Origin: Sindora glabra
Lineage: Eukaryota > Streptophyta > Magnoliopsida > Fabales > Fabaceae
Direction: 5' to 3'
Assembly: GCA_020226215.1 (NCBI GenBank)
Contig: CM035236.1
Location: 4,035,001-4,099,000, forward strand
Length of the DNA: 64,000 nucleotides
Shown here: piece after piece, positions 12,960-26,800 of the stretch
How the letters are laid out: every line of letters starts with the position of its first letter
Position numbering within the stretch: the stretch's first letter is position 1
The notes under the pieces: model-generated
Databases searched by the model: none
What the model was told of the DNA's origin: nothing
Seen by the model: only the letters and a program-made list of their open reading frames with translations
Translations under genes and position numbers: made by a program

Positions 12960-15110
12960 TCATTCATGTTTTATTGTCTTCACTAATTATCACTTATTGG
13001 TATTAACCACACTATCTATTATTATTTATTATTGTTAATTATTATTTACTATCATCGTTTGTTATCATTAATCACTATCATAACCCAACTTGGCTATGAT
13101 CGGCATAGAATTATTCTTCTAATAATCCTATCAATTTATCCTATATATATTGGTAAAAATTATAAAATATCTATTCATATCTTGTACTCATTCATTAGCA
13201 TACACACATTTGTCATGCATTCATTTTAAAAATTCATTACATAGTAAGAAGTTTTTCAAAAGAATAGTTAAATCAACTTATAAACTCTTTATAAACTTTA
13301 AAGGTAAAGCATAAGTCATTCTAACTGTGCAATTCTTAACTTAGTATCCATGTACTAATCACAAAATTGATTTAGTGAGAAATATCCTACAATGTATCTA
13401 AAATGTTAAATCCATAAAATAGTAAGTATGAGATTTAGTGAGAAATATTTTACTTAATAAGAAACATTTTAAGTTAAACATATGCAATCATGAAAACACA
13501 ATCACATCACCTTTTAAAGGTATCACCTATTGTTTCAACACAAAGAACCTTAAGTGCTCTAATTATCAATCATACACAACTACATTAACCAAATACAAAA
13601 CAATATCACAAATATCTTCCTTATGACTCTCGTCATCTTTATCTCTCACAAGTTCCCATCTTAGGCCTTTTAGGCCACATATTAACCTAACCATAACAAG
13701 TTCTCATCATAATAAATTAGCACTTGAAAGATGATGCATAATGTATACTTGGTACATTATTTATTCTCAACTCATTATTATTATCCATGCTAATTAATTA
13801 ACCAATACCTTATGGCATCATAATCATAATAAAACTGAATTCACATTTACATTCATGCATACATAAGGCTTTATAAGGCATTTTGTCACATAACATTGTA
13901 AAGAGTTGACCTCTCTATGATTTATGAGGTAATGATAACATATCTAAAGGAACTTTGGCCTTAAAAAGCATTCTAGTTAGTCTACCATTCATGCTGTCAT
14001 TAATATGTATATTCAAGGTCTTTCATTCTTATATATCATGTTTATGGAGGCCTATCATCTTGTATATTCATAAAAAGTATGATTTTATAGTGAAACATAG
14101 CCATAATAGACTATATACTTAACTTTTAGCATTAAAGGTAAATTTTGATACTTATAGTCAACTATATAATTAAGTATAAGATTCCAGAGGCAATTTTAAG
14201 TAATTATAGTTAGTTACAAATGTCTAAAGGCAATTCTTGATTCTAATAGTTAATTATGATGTCTTAAAGAGCAACTTAGGCCTACATAATCAATTATAAG
14301 CAAGTGTTTTGCAAATTTTGTAGCATGAACATTATTCATTCACAATAAATGATCCTTATGATAATTTATTTCATAGTAAACTTCAACCAAGCCAACACAT
14401 ACATTAAATACCATCTTTAAACATTACATCCTATCATATAATCCATTAATTTAATGTATGTATCATCATTTCACACACAAAAATTAACATGCCATAAAAT
14501 CATTAAAACTAATCAAAACATCAAATTTGAATTAAAGATTAGGTAAAATATTACTCACAAGCTTAAGGAGGGTGCATTGAAGCACAAAATGAGGTGATGA
14601 AAACCTATATTCATCAAATAAAGAAGAATTTATAAGGTAAGGAATTTAGTAGTTTAACTTTCATTAACTAGTTTAGTTCGTATTTTGCGTTTAAGGAGGA
14701 AATTGGATTAGCATAAAAGAGATTGATTGATGAGAAAACAAAATTGATGAGTTACTTACTTTGAGAAGATTAGATTGATGGAGAAATAGAAATTTTCCTA
14801 TGAAAGTTTTAGGGTTTCCTTGGAAGTTTGGAGATAGTGAGGAGAAAAGAAATGAGTGTAAAAGGAAATGTTTGTTTAGGGTATTTTAGGCATTAAAAGG
14901 CTAAGGGATATTTTGAAAAAAAGTGGATAAGTGCTGGCTTTACTCATCAGTTGATCTTCTTAAGCCATATTCAATTATATAGTTGACCATGCATGCCCAG
15001 AGAACAATTTAAATGAGTATAATTAATTATATAATTAACTATTACCTTATTTTTCGTATAAGTATCATTATTAATCTTTTATGCTTAATTCCATTCTTGT
15101 ATTTCTCATA
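12960..15110 (-). mobile_element. LTR-like retrotransposon relic (tentative)
   Basis: Read on the (-) strand, this stretch looks like a plant retrotransposon LTR or leader: a CT-rich leader with CCCTAAAACTTTCATAGG, then long AT-rich sequence with no frame. It contains repeated imperfect palindromes around the core AGTTRACTATATA (for example near 14,155, 14,985 and 15,030), which also occur at 44.3-44.6 kb. No paired LTR, primer-binding site or polyprotein is visible. It may be a solo LTR or another repeat; the ends are guesses. Confidence 0.25.
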
Positions 15111-18100
15111 TTTTCATGATACATTTTATTTTTCATATAATTTTATCACATTCATTTAATTCAATTTATCCATAAAATTCAAATATATCACTCAAACAAA
15201 CAAGTAAATACATCAAACAAATAAGCAATTGGTATTTAGGATATCAATGTTTTAATTTCTCAGGGTCACCTTCTGTCTTTATTAACTAGTCGACTTCTTA
15301 ACATTAGTAGATCAATTTTTAATATGAACATTTTTAAAAATTTAATAATACTAACCTTTTCATGTACGTGTGAGCTTCTATGCATGTTTCAAGGCCTTTC
15401 CTCTCAATATATAAATACTTTTTTTTCTCAATTTTATCATTTGTTTTTGCACTCAAATTACATTAAACATATTTATTTTATATTTCTTTCAATTTATTTA
15501 TCTTCTCTCTCTAATTTTGTGTCATTTATTAACGTCTTTTATATAAAAATAGTGAATATTATAATTTATCTCTAACTTTGACTTACATAAATAAGATTTA
15601 TAATCATTATAAATATAATTTTCTTTTTACTTAAATTATATCATATGAAATCATATCTATAAATATTTTTTAGTCAAAAAGCCATGATTATAATTTAAAT
15701 GTACGTAGTTATAGTTTTAATTTTAAATTAATTTAAATTATATTTAAATGTGTAATTAAATATATGATTAATTCATAAGACAATTAACATAATTTCATTT
15801 GTCTAATCTCACACACCTTTGAAATTGATGGGAAAATGAAGTATTTTAGCTGAACTATATAATATCTATAAATACAAAATTATCTTTGAACATATATTTT
15901 TAAATATTATTTTGCACATATGTTGAAGAAATTTAAAACCTTTCATCTTTGTATTTTATTTATCATTTATATTAGAATAAATATAAAATAATTATTATAA
16001 TAATTTAAAATATTTATAAAATTTTAAAAACTTTTTAATTATCTCTAAATTAAATAGTTTTATATTTAGAGTTCAGAAATAAATTCAAAACAAACATTTT
16101 ATACTTTCAAATAAATTAATTTTTCTAAATATTAAATTAATTTTATTTATTTTTATCATTATTTTTTAGATTTAAGTGATTTTCTATTATTCTTTTAATT
16201 GTTATTTTAAATAGTAAAAATATATATTTAAAATTAACTGACATATTTAAATGGAGTACTATACCCACTATTCCTCATTTACTAGATAGTTATTCAATTT
16301 TAAGTAGATGAAAATTACTATAAAGTCCTTTTATGTTATATATATATACGTAATTTATATTTTAATTTTTGGGTAAAAAAATTGGAACTCAAATTTCAGC
16401 AATCCCGTTCATAATAGTATAATTTTTAAAAATATATATATAATTCAATTTAAATATAATATTATAATATTTTTCTAATAAGCTTGCTTTTTTTAAAATC
16501 AAACTATTAAAATTTTCAAAAAGGCATGATTTCCGGAAACAACTCCCCCTCAAACTTTCGCCTTCTTGATTGAAAAATACAAACAACCCTCTCAAAATAC
16601 GGCTTAGTGTCGTACAACATTTTTAAAATTTCAAAACTTATAAATAAATCTTCATAAGATTTTTAAAAATGTTAAAAATTCAATTAAAAGAAATGAAAAA
16701 ACATAAATAAGTAACTTATTACTTTTTTATAACTATTTTTTGGGTAAAATAAAGCTGAAGAATTAATGTAAAAATAAAATGAACAAATATCTTACTTCCC
16801 AAGCAGAATTTAATCAAGTTTTAATAATAATAATTTATTCAAAATATTTACTTTCAATTCTATTATAAATGTATTAAAGAATCTATTTTATTGCTAATAA
16901 TTTATTTTAGAAGAAATCACATTCCAAAACTGGATGAATTTACATAAAAAATAGTTATGAGTGATTTGTATACAATTTTTTTTAAATTGAATTATCAATA
17001 TTTTTAATTTTTTTAAATTTTAAAAGATTATTTATAAATTTTGAAAATTTGAGAGTTATTGACATTAGGCTCTATTGATAGAAAATATTTTTCATAAAAT
17101 AAAATTATGAAATATTAAAATAATTTAAAATATTTTAATTATATAGTATTAAATATAAAAAATTTGGAAAAATAATTTTTTTAGAAATAAATTTACTCTT
17201 TTTATTATTATAATTTTAAGTATCATTTTTTAATTATAAATATAATTAATGTATCACTTCTTCGTTAGTCTACATATAAATATTATTTTTATATAAAAAT
17301 ATTTTTTAATAAATCCTAAATCATGTTTTAGGAATTTATTTGTATTTTTTCCCTTCTTGGAATATCCATTAAGGCGTCATGGGAGATAACAAGATGGGTC
17401 AATCGAGATTATACATTTCAGTTTTTTTAAAATATTTTATGAATCTTCAATAAAAATAATATTTTAAGGGGAATTCTGGCATATATCCATATTTTAAGGT
17501 AATACCATAAGTGGCGAAATTATAAATATTTTAGCGTGAGCGCGTATTTCTGTTATTTTTTAAAATTTAATGTAAAATTATAGCAATTATTTAAAATATT
17601 TTCACTAATATTTAAATTTCATTTCATTGAAATATTAAAATACATTTAACTCATTAATAATGTCCTGGCTTCATCACTGGTATGCATACAATTAATTACG
17701 AGTTTTAAGAGAAATTCTCATAAAATTTGTATTATTTTACATAAAATATGCTATTTTTTCATAATAATATAAATTATAAGAGTGTAATTATTTATATAAA
17801 ATTTATAATTTTTTAATAAAATATTACAATTTTTTTCATAAATCTTGCAACTCAAAATATAATGATAGTTGCAATACAAAAATTTCAAAAATTGTTATAA
17901 GATCCTATAAAAAAAATTGTAAATTTTTTATAAAATATTAAAAATTTAATGAAATTTTATGAGAGAGTTTTATAAAGCTTATAAGGTTATATTAATAGTA
18001 ACTCAACTTGTAGTACAAAAGAATGCCCTAAAATAATATACAGGATTTCGTATTGTCTCCTTTCTTGGTGCTGAGTTTTCCTCTTCAACTTTCTGTATTT

Positions 18101-19990
18101 CTGCCTTATTGAAACTATTCCAATTTCCAAACAGTTCTATATTAAAATTTGTTGTTCATGTCTACACTGTCACTATAAACTTATTTGTAATGATTTTAAT
18201 ATTGAAAGTTAAAAACATAATTAAAAAAAAATCCCAGGAACAAAATAAACTTGAAAATATGGATTATAAGCATATAAGATATAAGTCATGATTCTATGAT
18301 AGAATATCTAGAAATTGCGAAGCAACCATTTGAAGCTTGCAAAAGAAGGGAATATTTTCCCATTGTATGATAACAAACAAAATTTAGCTACATGGAAATT
18401 GAAAAAGTGGCATGCGCTAACTTAAGATTGCAAGCAAAGAAATTATGATCTGCACAACGGCGTCCTATGCAAGATCGAACGGCAAAAAGGGAACCTCCAA
18501 GTGAGAAGCAAAGCAGTGATAATAATAATATATTATTATTATTATTATTATTTTAAAATTTTATTTATTTTATTAAAAAATATTATCATAAAAACTATTT
18601 GTTATTTGTTAAAAAAGATCATTAAATTTTAAAAAATCATTAATAAATTTTAAGAAAATTATTACCTATAGTTCAATTATGTGACCAACATCAATTGGTT
18701 CAAATAGTTGGAGCTCGGTGCTTGTGAATAAAAAAAGTTGGTGCCGGAAGAACTTTCTCTCCAATTAAGATCTAACCCAATTTAATTTCAAATTAATTGA
18801 AAGTTCAATATAATGAGTGAGATACCAGTAGTCTATGGATAGAAAAAACAGTGTGGGATAAAGGGTATAACTACAATGTTTTCCTCAAGAAGCGTGGAAA
18901 TGGAAGAAAGGTCGGAGGAGCTGAAGGAGACTAGATCCTGACCCTCTTTTACTCTTTGCTTGAAAGAAAGGAAAGACAATAAATAAAAAATAATTTTTTT
19001 GTTTAAATGAGAAAAATATAACGAAATTTTTTTAAGAAAATAGTATTCAGTTACTTATTAAACAAAAAACTAAGAAAAAATTAAATTAAATCGTATGATA
19101 ATTTTCACCATTTAAATTAAATTTTAAGATGAGGAATTAATGATAAAATAACAAAAAAAAATTCTAATTATTATTTTTGCACATATATCCTAAAAAAGCA
19201 TTTTCATGGATTATACTCTTTATTCATTCTTTTCCTCTTTTTAATTTATTTTTTAATCTTGCAATTAAAAAGAATAAAAAAAAATCTTATTTTCTACCTG
19301 TTCTCTTTTTTCCATTTTCTATTCCATACAGTTTTCAACTGATACCAGCAAAACGTTATCTACACTCCATAAGCGTACATGCCAGCAGAAATGCAATTAC
19401 GGTTGCACTAATCTAGGCTTGTCAAATGAATTCGTAGACCAGATCCATCCTGTACCCAATTATTTAAAATTTTCATTCATTTTAATCCGAGGTCTAACTA
19501 GATAAATATGTGAAAGTCTAAGTTTAAATAGATGGATTTGAATTAGATTAATTTATAAATTTATAATTAAAAATTATGAATTTATAATAAATTTATATAA
19601 ATTGTTCTAAATCGGATTATATATTAAATTTGATCTTAAAAAAAATAAATTTAATATGCAATAAAACTTGATAGCATATTCATATATTATTACATTAGTA
19701 TATTATAATCCTTTGACTAAAGATATGAACAGTTACTATACAAATTTATAAGAAAAGGGAAACGAATCTGATGCATTTTTCAAAAGATGTACGGCAAAAT
19801 TTTGGGAACATATGGATATAATTTTTTGTTTAAAATCGTGAATTTTAGTGAAAAAAAAAGGCAGTGGGCTTAGACTAAAAATTATGTTTTGTTTCTTGAA
19901 AAATAAAAAAAAATATGGAAAGAAAATGAAAAGATTCAAATTTCAAGAAAAGATAGATATTATAATAAAAAATAAAAAATATACTTTTTA
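15111..19990. other. AT-rich intergenic sequence, no gene seen
   Basis: Only short low-complexity open frames occur, none with family features. A TTATTA trinucleotide run lies near 18,520-18,555. GC-richer scraps at about 16,520-16,610, 18,340-18,520 and 18,880-18,960 are too short to interpret. Around 19,410-19,500 the wording (AGGCTTGTCAAATG..) resembles the outer part of dispersed plant TIR repeats, but I could not find its partner end. Confidence 0.4.
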
Positions 19991-20019
19991 GTTCCGAAAT
20001 GATTAAATTTTATCTTCTT

Positions 20020-20405
20020 TTATTTTAAAAATTTAGAGATTATTTTTTTAAGTTTTATAAAAGTAAAAATTAATATCGATCATAAACTCAATTAATAATT
20101 TTATTAAATTATGTAATTTTTAATATATTTTTTTAAAAATATAATATTATAACATATTAATTTTTATATATAATTTCTTATTATTTAATTAAATATATAT
20201 AATTTAATTTTTATTAATTATATTAAAAATTTATAAAATAAATTAATATACTATGATATTATGATTTTTATTTTAAAAGTTATAAAACATTCGTAATTTG
20301 ATGAAATGGTAAATTAATTTGATAACAAGTGTTAATTTTAAATTTTATGTAATTTGAGAGAGTAATTTTTAAGTTTCCAAAATTAAGGAAGTAATATCAA
20401 CCACT
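20020..20405. repeat. Palindromic MITE-like element, copy A
   Basis: The left half (..AATTATGTAATTTTTAATATA..TATAATATTATAACATATT..) corresponds, diverged, to the reverse complement of the right half (..AAATTACGAATGTTTTATAAC..CATAATATCATAGTATATT..). The symmetry spans nearly 390 bp. It has the form of a long-stem MITE or foldback element. A second copy lies about 650 bp downstream. Terminal bases are blurred by A/T decay. Confidence 0.45.
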
Positions 20406-20664
20406 TCAAAAAGATATTTTCATTTTTTATAATAATATGTCTAAATCTTATACTTGTGCAGATTTGTTCAAAAATTTATTTTAATGATAAAAGAATTTTT
20501 GTTCTTTTCTTTTCTTTCAATACTATATAAAAATGTGTTTAATTTTTCTTGGGATAGCAAGTAAACTATGCTTTTGAACTTGATTACTACAAATTTGTTT
20601 TATTTACTTATAAAATAATATGAAAAAATGTAAATTACCTTCATTAATTTTAGGGTAATTAAAC

Positions 20665-21085
20665 GTTGTCTCTCTTCAACTTTATAAATTTAGAAATCCA
20701 TCTTAAATTATACAAAATTTAAAATTAGTGCTTATTACTAATATCAATTTAATTTATAATTTTATTTGATTACATAATTTTATGATATTTTTATTTGAAA
20801 ATCATAATACTATAATATATTAATTTATTTTTTAAATAATTTTTATATTATATAATTAATAAGAATTAAATTAGATATATAAAATTTTAATTAAATAATA
20901 ATTAAAGTAAAAAATTACATGTAAAAAATTAAGAATTAATATATTATAATATTGTATTTTTATTTAAAAATTTATAAAAATATGTAATTTAATAAAATAA
21001 TTAATTAAATTAATAATAAAAGTTAATTTTAAATTATTTAAAATTTAAAATTTTAAAATAAAAGAGGTAAAATTCAACTAACTAA
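20665..21085. repeat. Palindromic MITE-like element, copy B
   Basis: It has the same internal order and the same two-sided symmetry as the copy at 20,020-20,405, including ATATCAATTTAATTTATAAT followed by a TAATACTATAATATATTAAT block that is mirrored on the right side. The two copies together suggest a local burst or a tandem insertion of one family. Confidence 0.45.
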
Positions 21086-21749
21086 ATTTGAAAGGTGGAT
21101 TTTGAATTGTTTTTCAAATAATATAACTTATTTTGCCTATTGTTTTGAAATTCGAATTGTCTTGGCTAGTTTAATTTGTTAAACTGATATTCAAGCTAAA
21201 AAACAGTTCAACCCCCGAAAACTTATTTGCTAAGAACTCAGGTTGGCATGATTCAATTTGATAAAACTCAGGATTGAACTAGTGATTCGATTAACTTGTG
21301 CACTTGGTTTAATTTTTTAATAAAATAATAAAGTTTAACTTCAATCCAACTTTCAAAACCAATGTTAAAATGGAAAAAAATATTAAGGAAGCCTTAAACA
21401 AGAAAGTATAATGTAAAAAAAAATTATTAAAAATTAATTTATCCTACATGTGTAGCAAGATAAATAAAACACATATTTTAAGATATTAAATTTAAAAAAT
21501 CAATAATTATATATTTTTTAAAAATTTTGAATTTTTTAATTATTAAAAAAATAAGAAAATGTTAAAATTTTCTCATAAAAATGGATTAACATAATTTTAA
21601 AACTCTTGAATTTAAATTCATGATAAACTATAAGGATTAGGATGAATGGTTTTTATTATAAATTAATATTTTTTTCTCATTTGTAATGATTATTAAATGA
21701 AAAGAATTAAGATTTTATTTAATAATTAACTGGTTATTAATAGTTAACT

Positions 21750-21919
21750 GGATTGGGATTCTTTAAAGTGCAAAATGCACTTTAGAGAGTAAAGTACCCA
21801 ATCCTATCATTAATTTTTTTATTTATTATTATTTATAAAATCATGAACCAAAATCAATGGTGAGATTGAACACTTTATTCTCTAAAGTATAAAATACACT
21901 TTAGAGGATTTCAATCCGT
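21750..21919. repeat. MITE-like element with about 50-bp inverted ends
   Basis: The left end GGATTGGGATTCTTTAAAGT is matched by the reverse complement of the right end (ACGGATTGAAATCCTCTAAA). Both continue through GTG(C/T)A.AAT.CACTTTAGAGA.TAAAGT and CAATC. The flanks carry AGTTAACT on the left and AATTAACT on the right, a possible 8-bp duplication with one mismatch, which would suit a hAT-type MITE. Confidence 0.6.
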
Positions 21920-23190
21920 AATTAACTAATATAATTAGTTATTAGTTGAAGGTGTACATGAGTCAGGCCTATTGGGCCGAATTTGATGAAATTTGAGGTC
22001 CAAGCCTAGCCTAATAGTTTAAAAAAATAATTTTTTATTTTTAAATAAAAATATATATTTAAAGAGTTAATTTAATATCTAAATATGTAAAATATTTAAT
22101 TATATTAAAATAATCTTTTTTATATTAAAATAGTTATATATAATTATTTTTTAATATACATCTATATCTTTAAAAATAAATTAATATAATTGAGTTAAGT
22201 CGAACTGACCCATTTCATTTTATCTCGACCGAATTATTAATTAGGTTATAAAAAAAGTCCAACAAGCCTATCAAGTTAAATAAAGAGCTTAAATTTTATA
22301 TTTTTCCTACTACAACTCTATTATTAATTGATAACTGATTGTACTAATTAATTTAACTAGTTAATTATAATAGATATTTTAATAAGAATATTTAATAAAA
22401 TTAACTATTTATATATAAAATGATATATAAAAATAATATATAAGAGTATGAATATATTTTATATATTATTTGAATATTATTTTATTTTAATATTTTAGAT
22501 TCTATATATTTTTTTGGTAAATTAATATATTATTGTATAATATTATATATTAAATATTTTTTAAATTACATTAATATAATTTTTATAGTTATTAATTTTT
22601 TTTAAAAGTTAATAATTATAATTATTTAATTTTTATATAAAAATAATATTATAGTTTTTTAATAAAAAGGATAAAGTCAAAAATATAAAAATTAATTAAC
22701 ATTAATATAATTATTTTATGAATTATTTCTAAAATAATTGTTTCAAAATGCTGCCCCTTTACATTTTGAAATCAAGTGATCTAAGAGTAATTAACTGATA
22801 AAATTAGTTGATTGTTAAATATAAAAAATAAGTAATTTAGTAAGTCAATTAATTAATTTTGATCAAATCAATTAAAAATTATTTGTCAAATAAGAGTTAA
22901 GAGTTTTGTAAAAGTAATTTAAATTAAATAAAATTTTATTATTTACTTTTTATTTAAATTAAAATTATATTGAATAAGTAATATAATTATAATACAATTA
23001 ATATTTATTTATTATCCTAAAAATACAACAATAAAATATGTATATATATAATATTTAATTTATTATATATAAAAATATAACAGTCGATGGTTGAACCGGT
23101 TTCACCTTTGTTAATTTTGCCAGCGGGTCGGGTTTTAAATCACAGGTTTTGCCTCGCTTAATTTCCAATGTAAAACTTGATCAGTTGAAG
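21920..23190. other. AT-rich repeat-derived spacer upstream of the lipid-transfer gene
   Basis: No open frame of note. The block 21,955-22,280 has the look of a dispersed TIR repeat: GTGTACATGAGTCAGG at one side, then GACCCATTTC and a long AT core. The ends do not pair cleanly. The sequence becomes GC-richer from about 23,090, where the promoter region of the downstream gene begins. Confidence 0.3.
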
Positions 23191-23199
23191 ATTAGGCCG

Positions 23200-23898
23200 T
23201 AAGTAGCATTGAGAAAGAAGGCGTCTCCATTTCTCCGACTCATCGTCATCAACTGCTACACTCAGACTCGTCCACTAGCTTTTTTGAAAATCGATTCGCG
23301 ATATTTTTCGCGATAACTTCATTTACTCGCGCTAACTCCTCCTCCTTCCCTCTCTCTGTCAAGAGTCAAGTCTCGCCATCCTTCTTCCCTTCCAACCCCC
23401 CACCAAATTTAGAAGTTAAGAGCAAGAAGAAAAAACAAAAATAAAAAGATGCAGAAGAAGCAGGAGGGCAAGACGAAGAGGAAGAGGAAGAAGAAGCTGC
23501 ACTCTGTATCTTTATCATTTAATTACCATTCTGCCACCTCCTTTATTACCACCTGCACCCCCTTTCGACCCTCTCTCTTCCCTTCCCATATATATACACA
23601 TATCACTCTCTCTCCAACACAAATACATATACTTCCAGATTATATATTCAAACTCCCGTTATTTTTTATACATCGCCACCAGTTCAAGTTATTTGCAATC
23701 AGAAACTATATTTATTTATTAATCCTTCTCTCTCTTTCTCTTACTCTCCCCCGTGTGTCTCAGAGCTCCGCTCAGCTTCCTCTTGCTATTTCTTAGCCGT
23801 TCAAATTCCGAACGGAGCTGGGGTTTCAATGCACAGTTGAAATTTGAAAGCCTTTCCTTTTCTACGGAAACGAAAAGGAGAAGAATTGTTTGGCAGCA
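23200..23898 (+). promoter_or_regulatory. Promoter region and 5' leader of the ORP gene
   Basis: The composition shifts to CT-rich and GC-richer, typical of a plant core promoter plus 5' UTR. A TATATATA stretch at 23,589-23,596 followed by CACTCTCTCTCC could be the TATA box and pyrimidine-rich initiator, placing the start near 23,620. If transcription starts upstream of 23,449 instead, a 115-codon upstream frame (23,449-23,796, Lys/Arg-rich start) would sit in the leader. A four-codon upstream frame ATG CAC AGT TGA lies at 23,829-23,840 in either case. Confidence 0.5.
23829..23840 (+). promoter_or_regulatory. Minimal upstream ORF (M-H-S-stop) in the ORP leader
   Basis: ATG CAC AGT TGA sits 58 nt before the first in-frame ATG of the main coding region (23,899). 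Such a short frame can lower initiation at the main start but usually permits re-initiation. Its use is inference. Confidence 0.4.
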
Positions 23899-26800
23899 AT
23901 GAAAATGCGGGGAAAGGAAATGCACCCCTTGTGCTGTATCTCTCTCGAGAGTCCCGGAATCGGCAACCAATCACCGGAGGCCTCGCTTTCCCGGGCTCGC
24001 AGCCTTCCGGCTAGTTTCGCGGCAGTTTCCTGCGCCGGATCTGATAACAATGCCAGTGCACGACCCCCTCAGGGATCCGAGGGTGCCGTCGCCGGCGTTC
24101 TCTACAAATGGACCAATTACGGCAAAGGGTGGAGGTGCCGATGGTTCCTGTTACGCAATGGCGTCCTCTCTTACGCCAAGCTCCGGTGGCCGGAGAATCT
24201 CAACCTCCAAACGCCGACCGACGACGTAAGATTGATTGGAGAAATTTCCACGCATCGTCTTGCAAGGATTTACTGCGGCAGTCTCACGAGGAGAAAGCAC
24301 CAGAAAACTTCTTCTAGCGTAGTCCATCTCAAGGTACCTACGTACTTACGTACGATTTTACCTATTGCTTGGAGATGGAAAATCGATTCAATAGTTGATC
24401 AGATTCGGAGCTAGTGATGGTTTAAACTGGGTCTTCTCGGGTCTGCTTCGGCAGCTGTGCTAACTATTTTGGCGCTATTGCACTGATAGTTTCCAGTAGA
24501 GGCAATATTTTCATTTCAATTTTTTTAACTAAAAAGGCAGCATTAAAAAAATTTTCTATTCACTTTTTTGACGCCATGAAAATTCTCAACTCATCCCTCT
24601 CTTAGTCCTTTTTCTGCTGCCAGAGAAAAGGAAATAGCTTTGATGTCCGAACTGTAACGGCTTATACCGATGGATTATATCGTTAGTCGTGGTGTTCTTC
24701 CCTGCAACGAGTTTGTCTCTCCTCTGGGTTCGGGATTTCAGTTTCCTTCAAAAATTCTAACTTCTCAAAATTTAACTGGTTGTTAATGCATAGTGGGTCA
24801 CATCAGCAGGTGGGATAGGCTGCATAGTAGCTCTAGGCATTAACTCACGGTCATTTCGTTTCTTCCATTGCATTGGTGGATCTGAGTTCTTCAAATCGTT
24901 CTACAATTGATTACATCTTTTCCTTTTTTCATTCTTCTGCTAATTAATCCATCCTAATCTCTGATGCGTTGATTCCCATAAGAATGAACTGCTTTGATTT
25001 TGTTTTCCCTATTCATGAGTATTACTTTTTCATCTTTTACTGGAATTAGTGAATATTCGTGAGAGACAAAAAATTGAGGTGTTAATTAATTAGTCTGCCT
25101 TTTATTCTTGCCCCAGCGGCAATGGATGACATCCTGATAGTTTACCGTTACCTTTGTAGGTGACAAAAAACAAATATTAGAAGTGCGGTGATCGGACGGT
25201 TAACAATTAGGGATCTTTCGCTTTTTGAACACTTGAAGAAGTTTAGTTTTACGATATTCTATTTATTAAACTATATTTACATGGATAGAAGTGTGGTTGA
25301 CATAAAATAACAATAAAAAATGAAAAGAAAAAACATATTCAGGACTTTTCTCTTTGGACTTGTTATATATGTGGGGTATCAAATATTAATACCATTTATC
25401 TGAGAATTTCAAAGGAAATATAAAATATAAGTTTCCGCTGTTGAACGATATTATCTCTCTCGGAAGAGGAAGATAGATATTCTCATACCGCATGTGTTAT
25501 ATGTGATTCTATTACGTATTGGTTGTCTTTCATTGCAGCTGGGTAATCGCAAGCTTAGTTTCTGCTTTGGCAGTCCAAAACCTGGCGGGCCTCTATGTCT
25601 TGGGTTCGAGAGTATTATTAGTGTCTTTTATAGTTGACATTATTAGCGTTTTCGTGACATCCAAACACATCTTTGTCTACTGCATGTTGGAAAGTTTAGT
25701 TCCATTTTCTATAATATTCTAGCGAGAATATAGGATGGGCTTCCCTCACTTTGCTTTATTCTTCACTTAAGCTCCATCTTCTTGCGCTTTAATTTATCAT
25801 GTTGGAATTAGTATATTAATTAGTCTTAGAATATCTGTGCTGATAGTTTTTCCAGTTGAATTCAGTTTCTTATAACATGTTTTTTCCATTAAAATAAAAA
25901 CCAGCAAATTGGCAGCATTATTACTCTTTCTAACTGCCGTGTGAATAATTAGCAGTTATCTTCGTTCAGAGAGAGCAAGTCGGATGATAGGCGGTTCTAT
26001 ATATTTACAGCAACGAAGACACTCCATCTGAGAAGTGATACAAGGAGCGATAGGGTGGCGTGGATACAAGCTTTAGTTTCAAGTCGTAACCTGTTTCCAC
26101 TCAGACCACTGAATGATAATCTCTCTCTTGTGCCCAATGATATCCGTATATCAACTGAGAGGCTTAAAAGACGATTACTTGAAGAGGGAACCGATGAGAA
26201 CCTTGTGAAGGAGTGCGAGCAAATTATGCTTTCTGAGATGTCGACGATACAAACAAAACTTAAACTTCTTTGTGAAGAGCGATCAAATTTGCTCGACACC
26301 ATAAGACAGTTGGAGGTAACTTGCATACTTAATTTACCATTAATGAAGAAAATGCTTGTGACAATTTTGACGTTTTGGTTGGTTTGAAAACTAAAATGCC
26401 TGTTTGGTTTCGTGAGAGGGACATGCAAAATCATAGTAAGAAATCTGGTAAAGACGCTAAAATTTCTTCCTTTTGTCTAGTCAGAATTTTCACCGCGCAA
26501 TTGATTTTTCACTGCATCCTAAACATGCACTAAGACTATAGTGCAAGAAAGAATATAGAATCTCAAAATTATAAATTGTACAACAATGTAATGATTTCGA
26601 GGCTCCATTTATTTTTTAAAAGATATTTTTCATAAAAAAAATCTCATTTCCTTATATATAAAGATGAAGGATTATTGAAAAAAAGAACTTTTATTTCTTT
26701 ATAAAAGTAAAGGAAAACAACTTTAACTTCCTTTTTGAAAAAAGGGAAATTATCCTTAACCAAATTCATTACATTTAAAAATTGAACATACAAACTTTTT

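Noticed and set aside
23719..24050. Two (-) strand frames over the ORP leader and first exon
   Set aside because: They are antisense shadows in GC-rich sequence; the (+) strand frame carries the PH domain.
24334..24414. Read-through extension of ORP exon 1
   Set aside because: The open frame continues past the donor at 24,334, but the homologous PH-domain sequence resumes only at 25,956.
25519..25722. 67-residue frame in ORP intron 1 as an extra exon
   Set aside because: Exon 1 to the exon at 25,956 joins in phase 0 and reproduces the PH-domain text; adding this segment would interrupt the PH fold.
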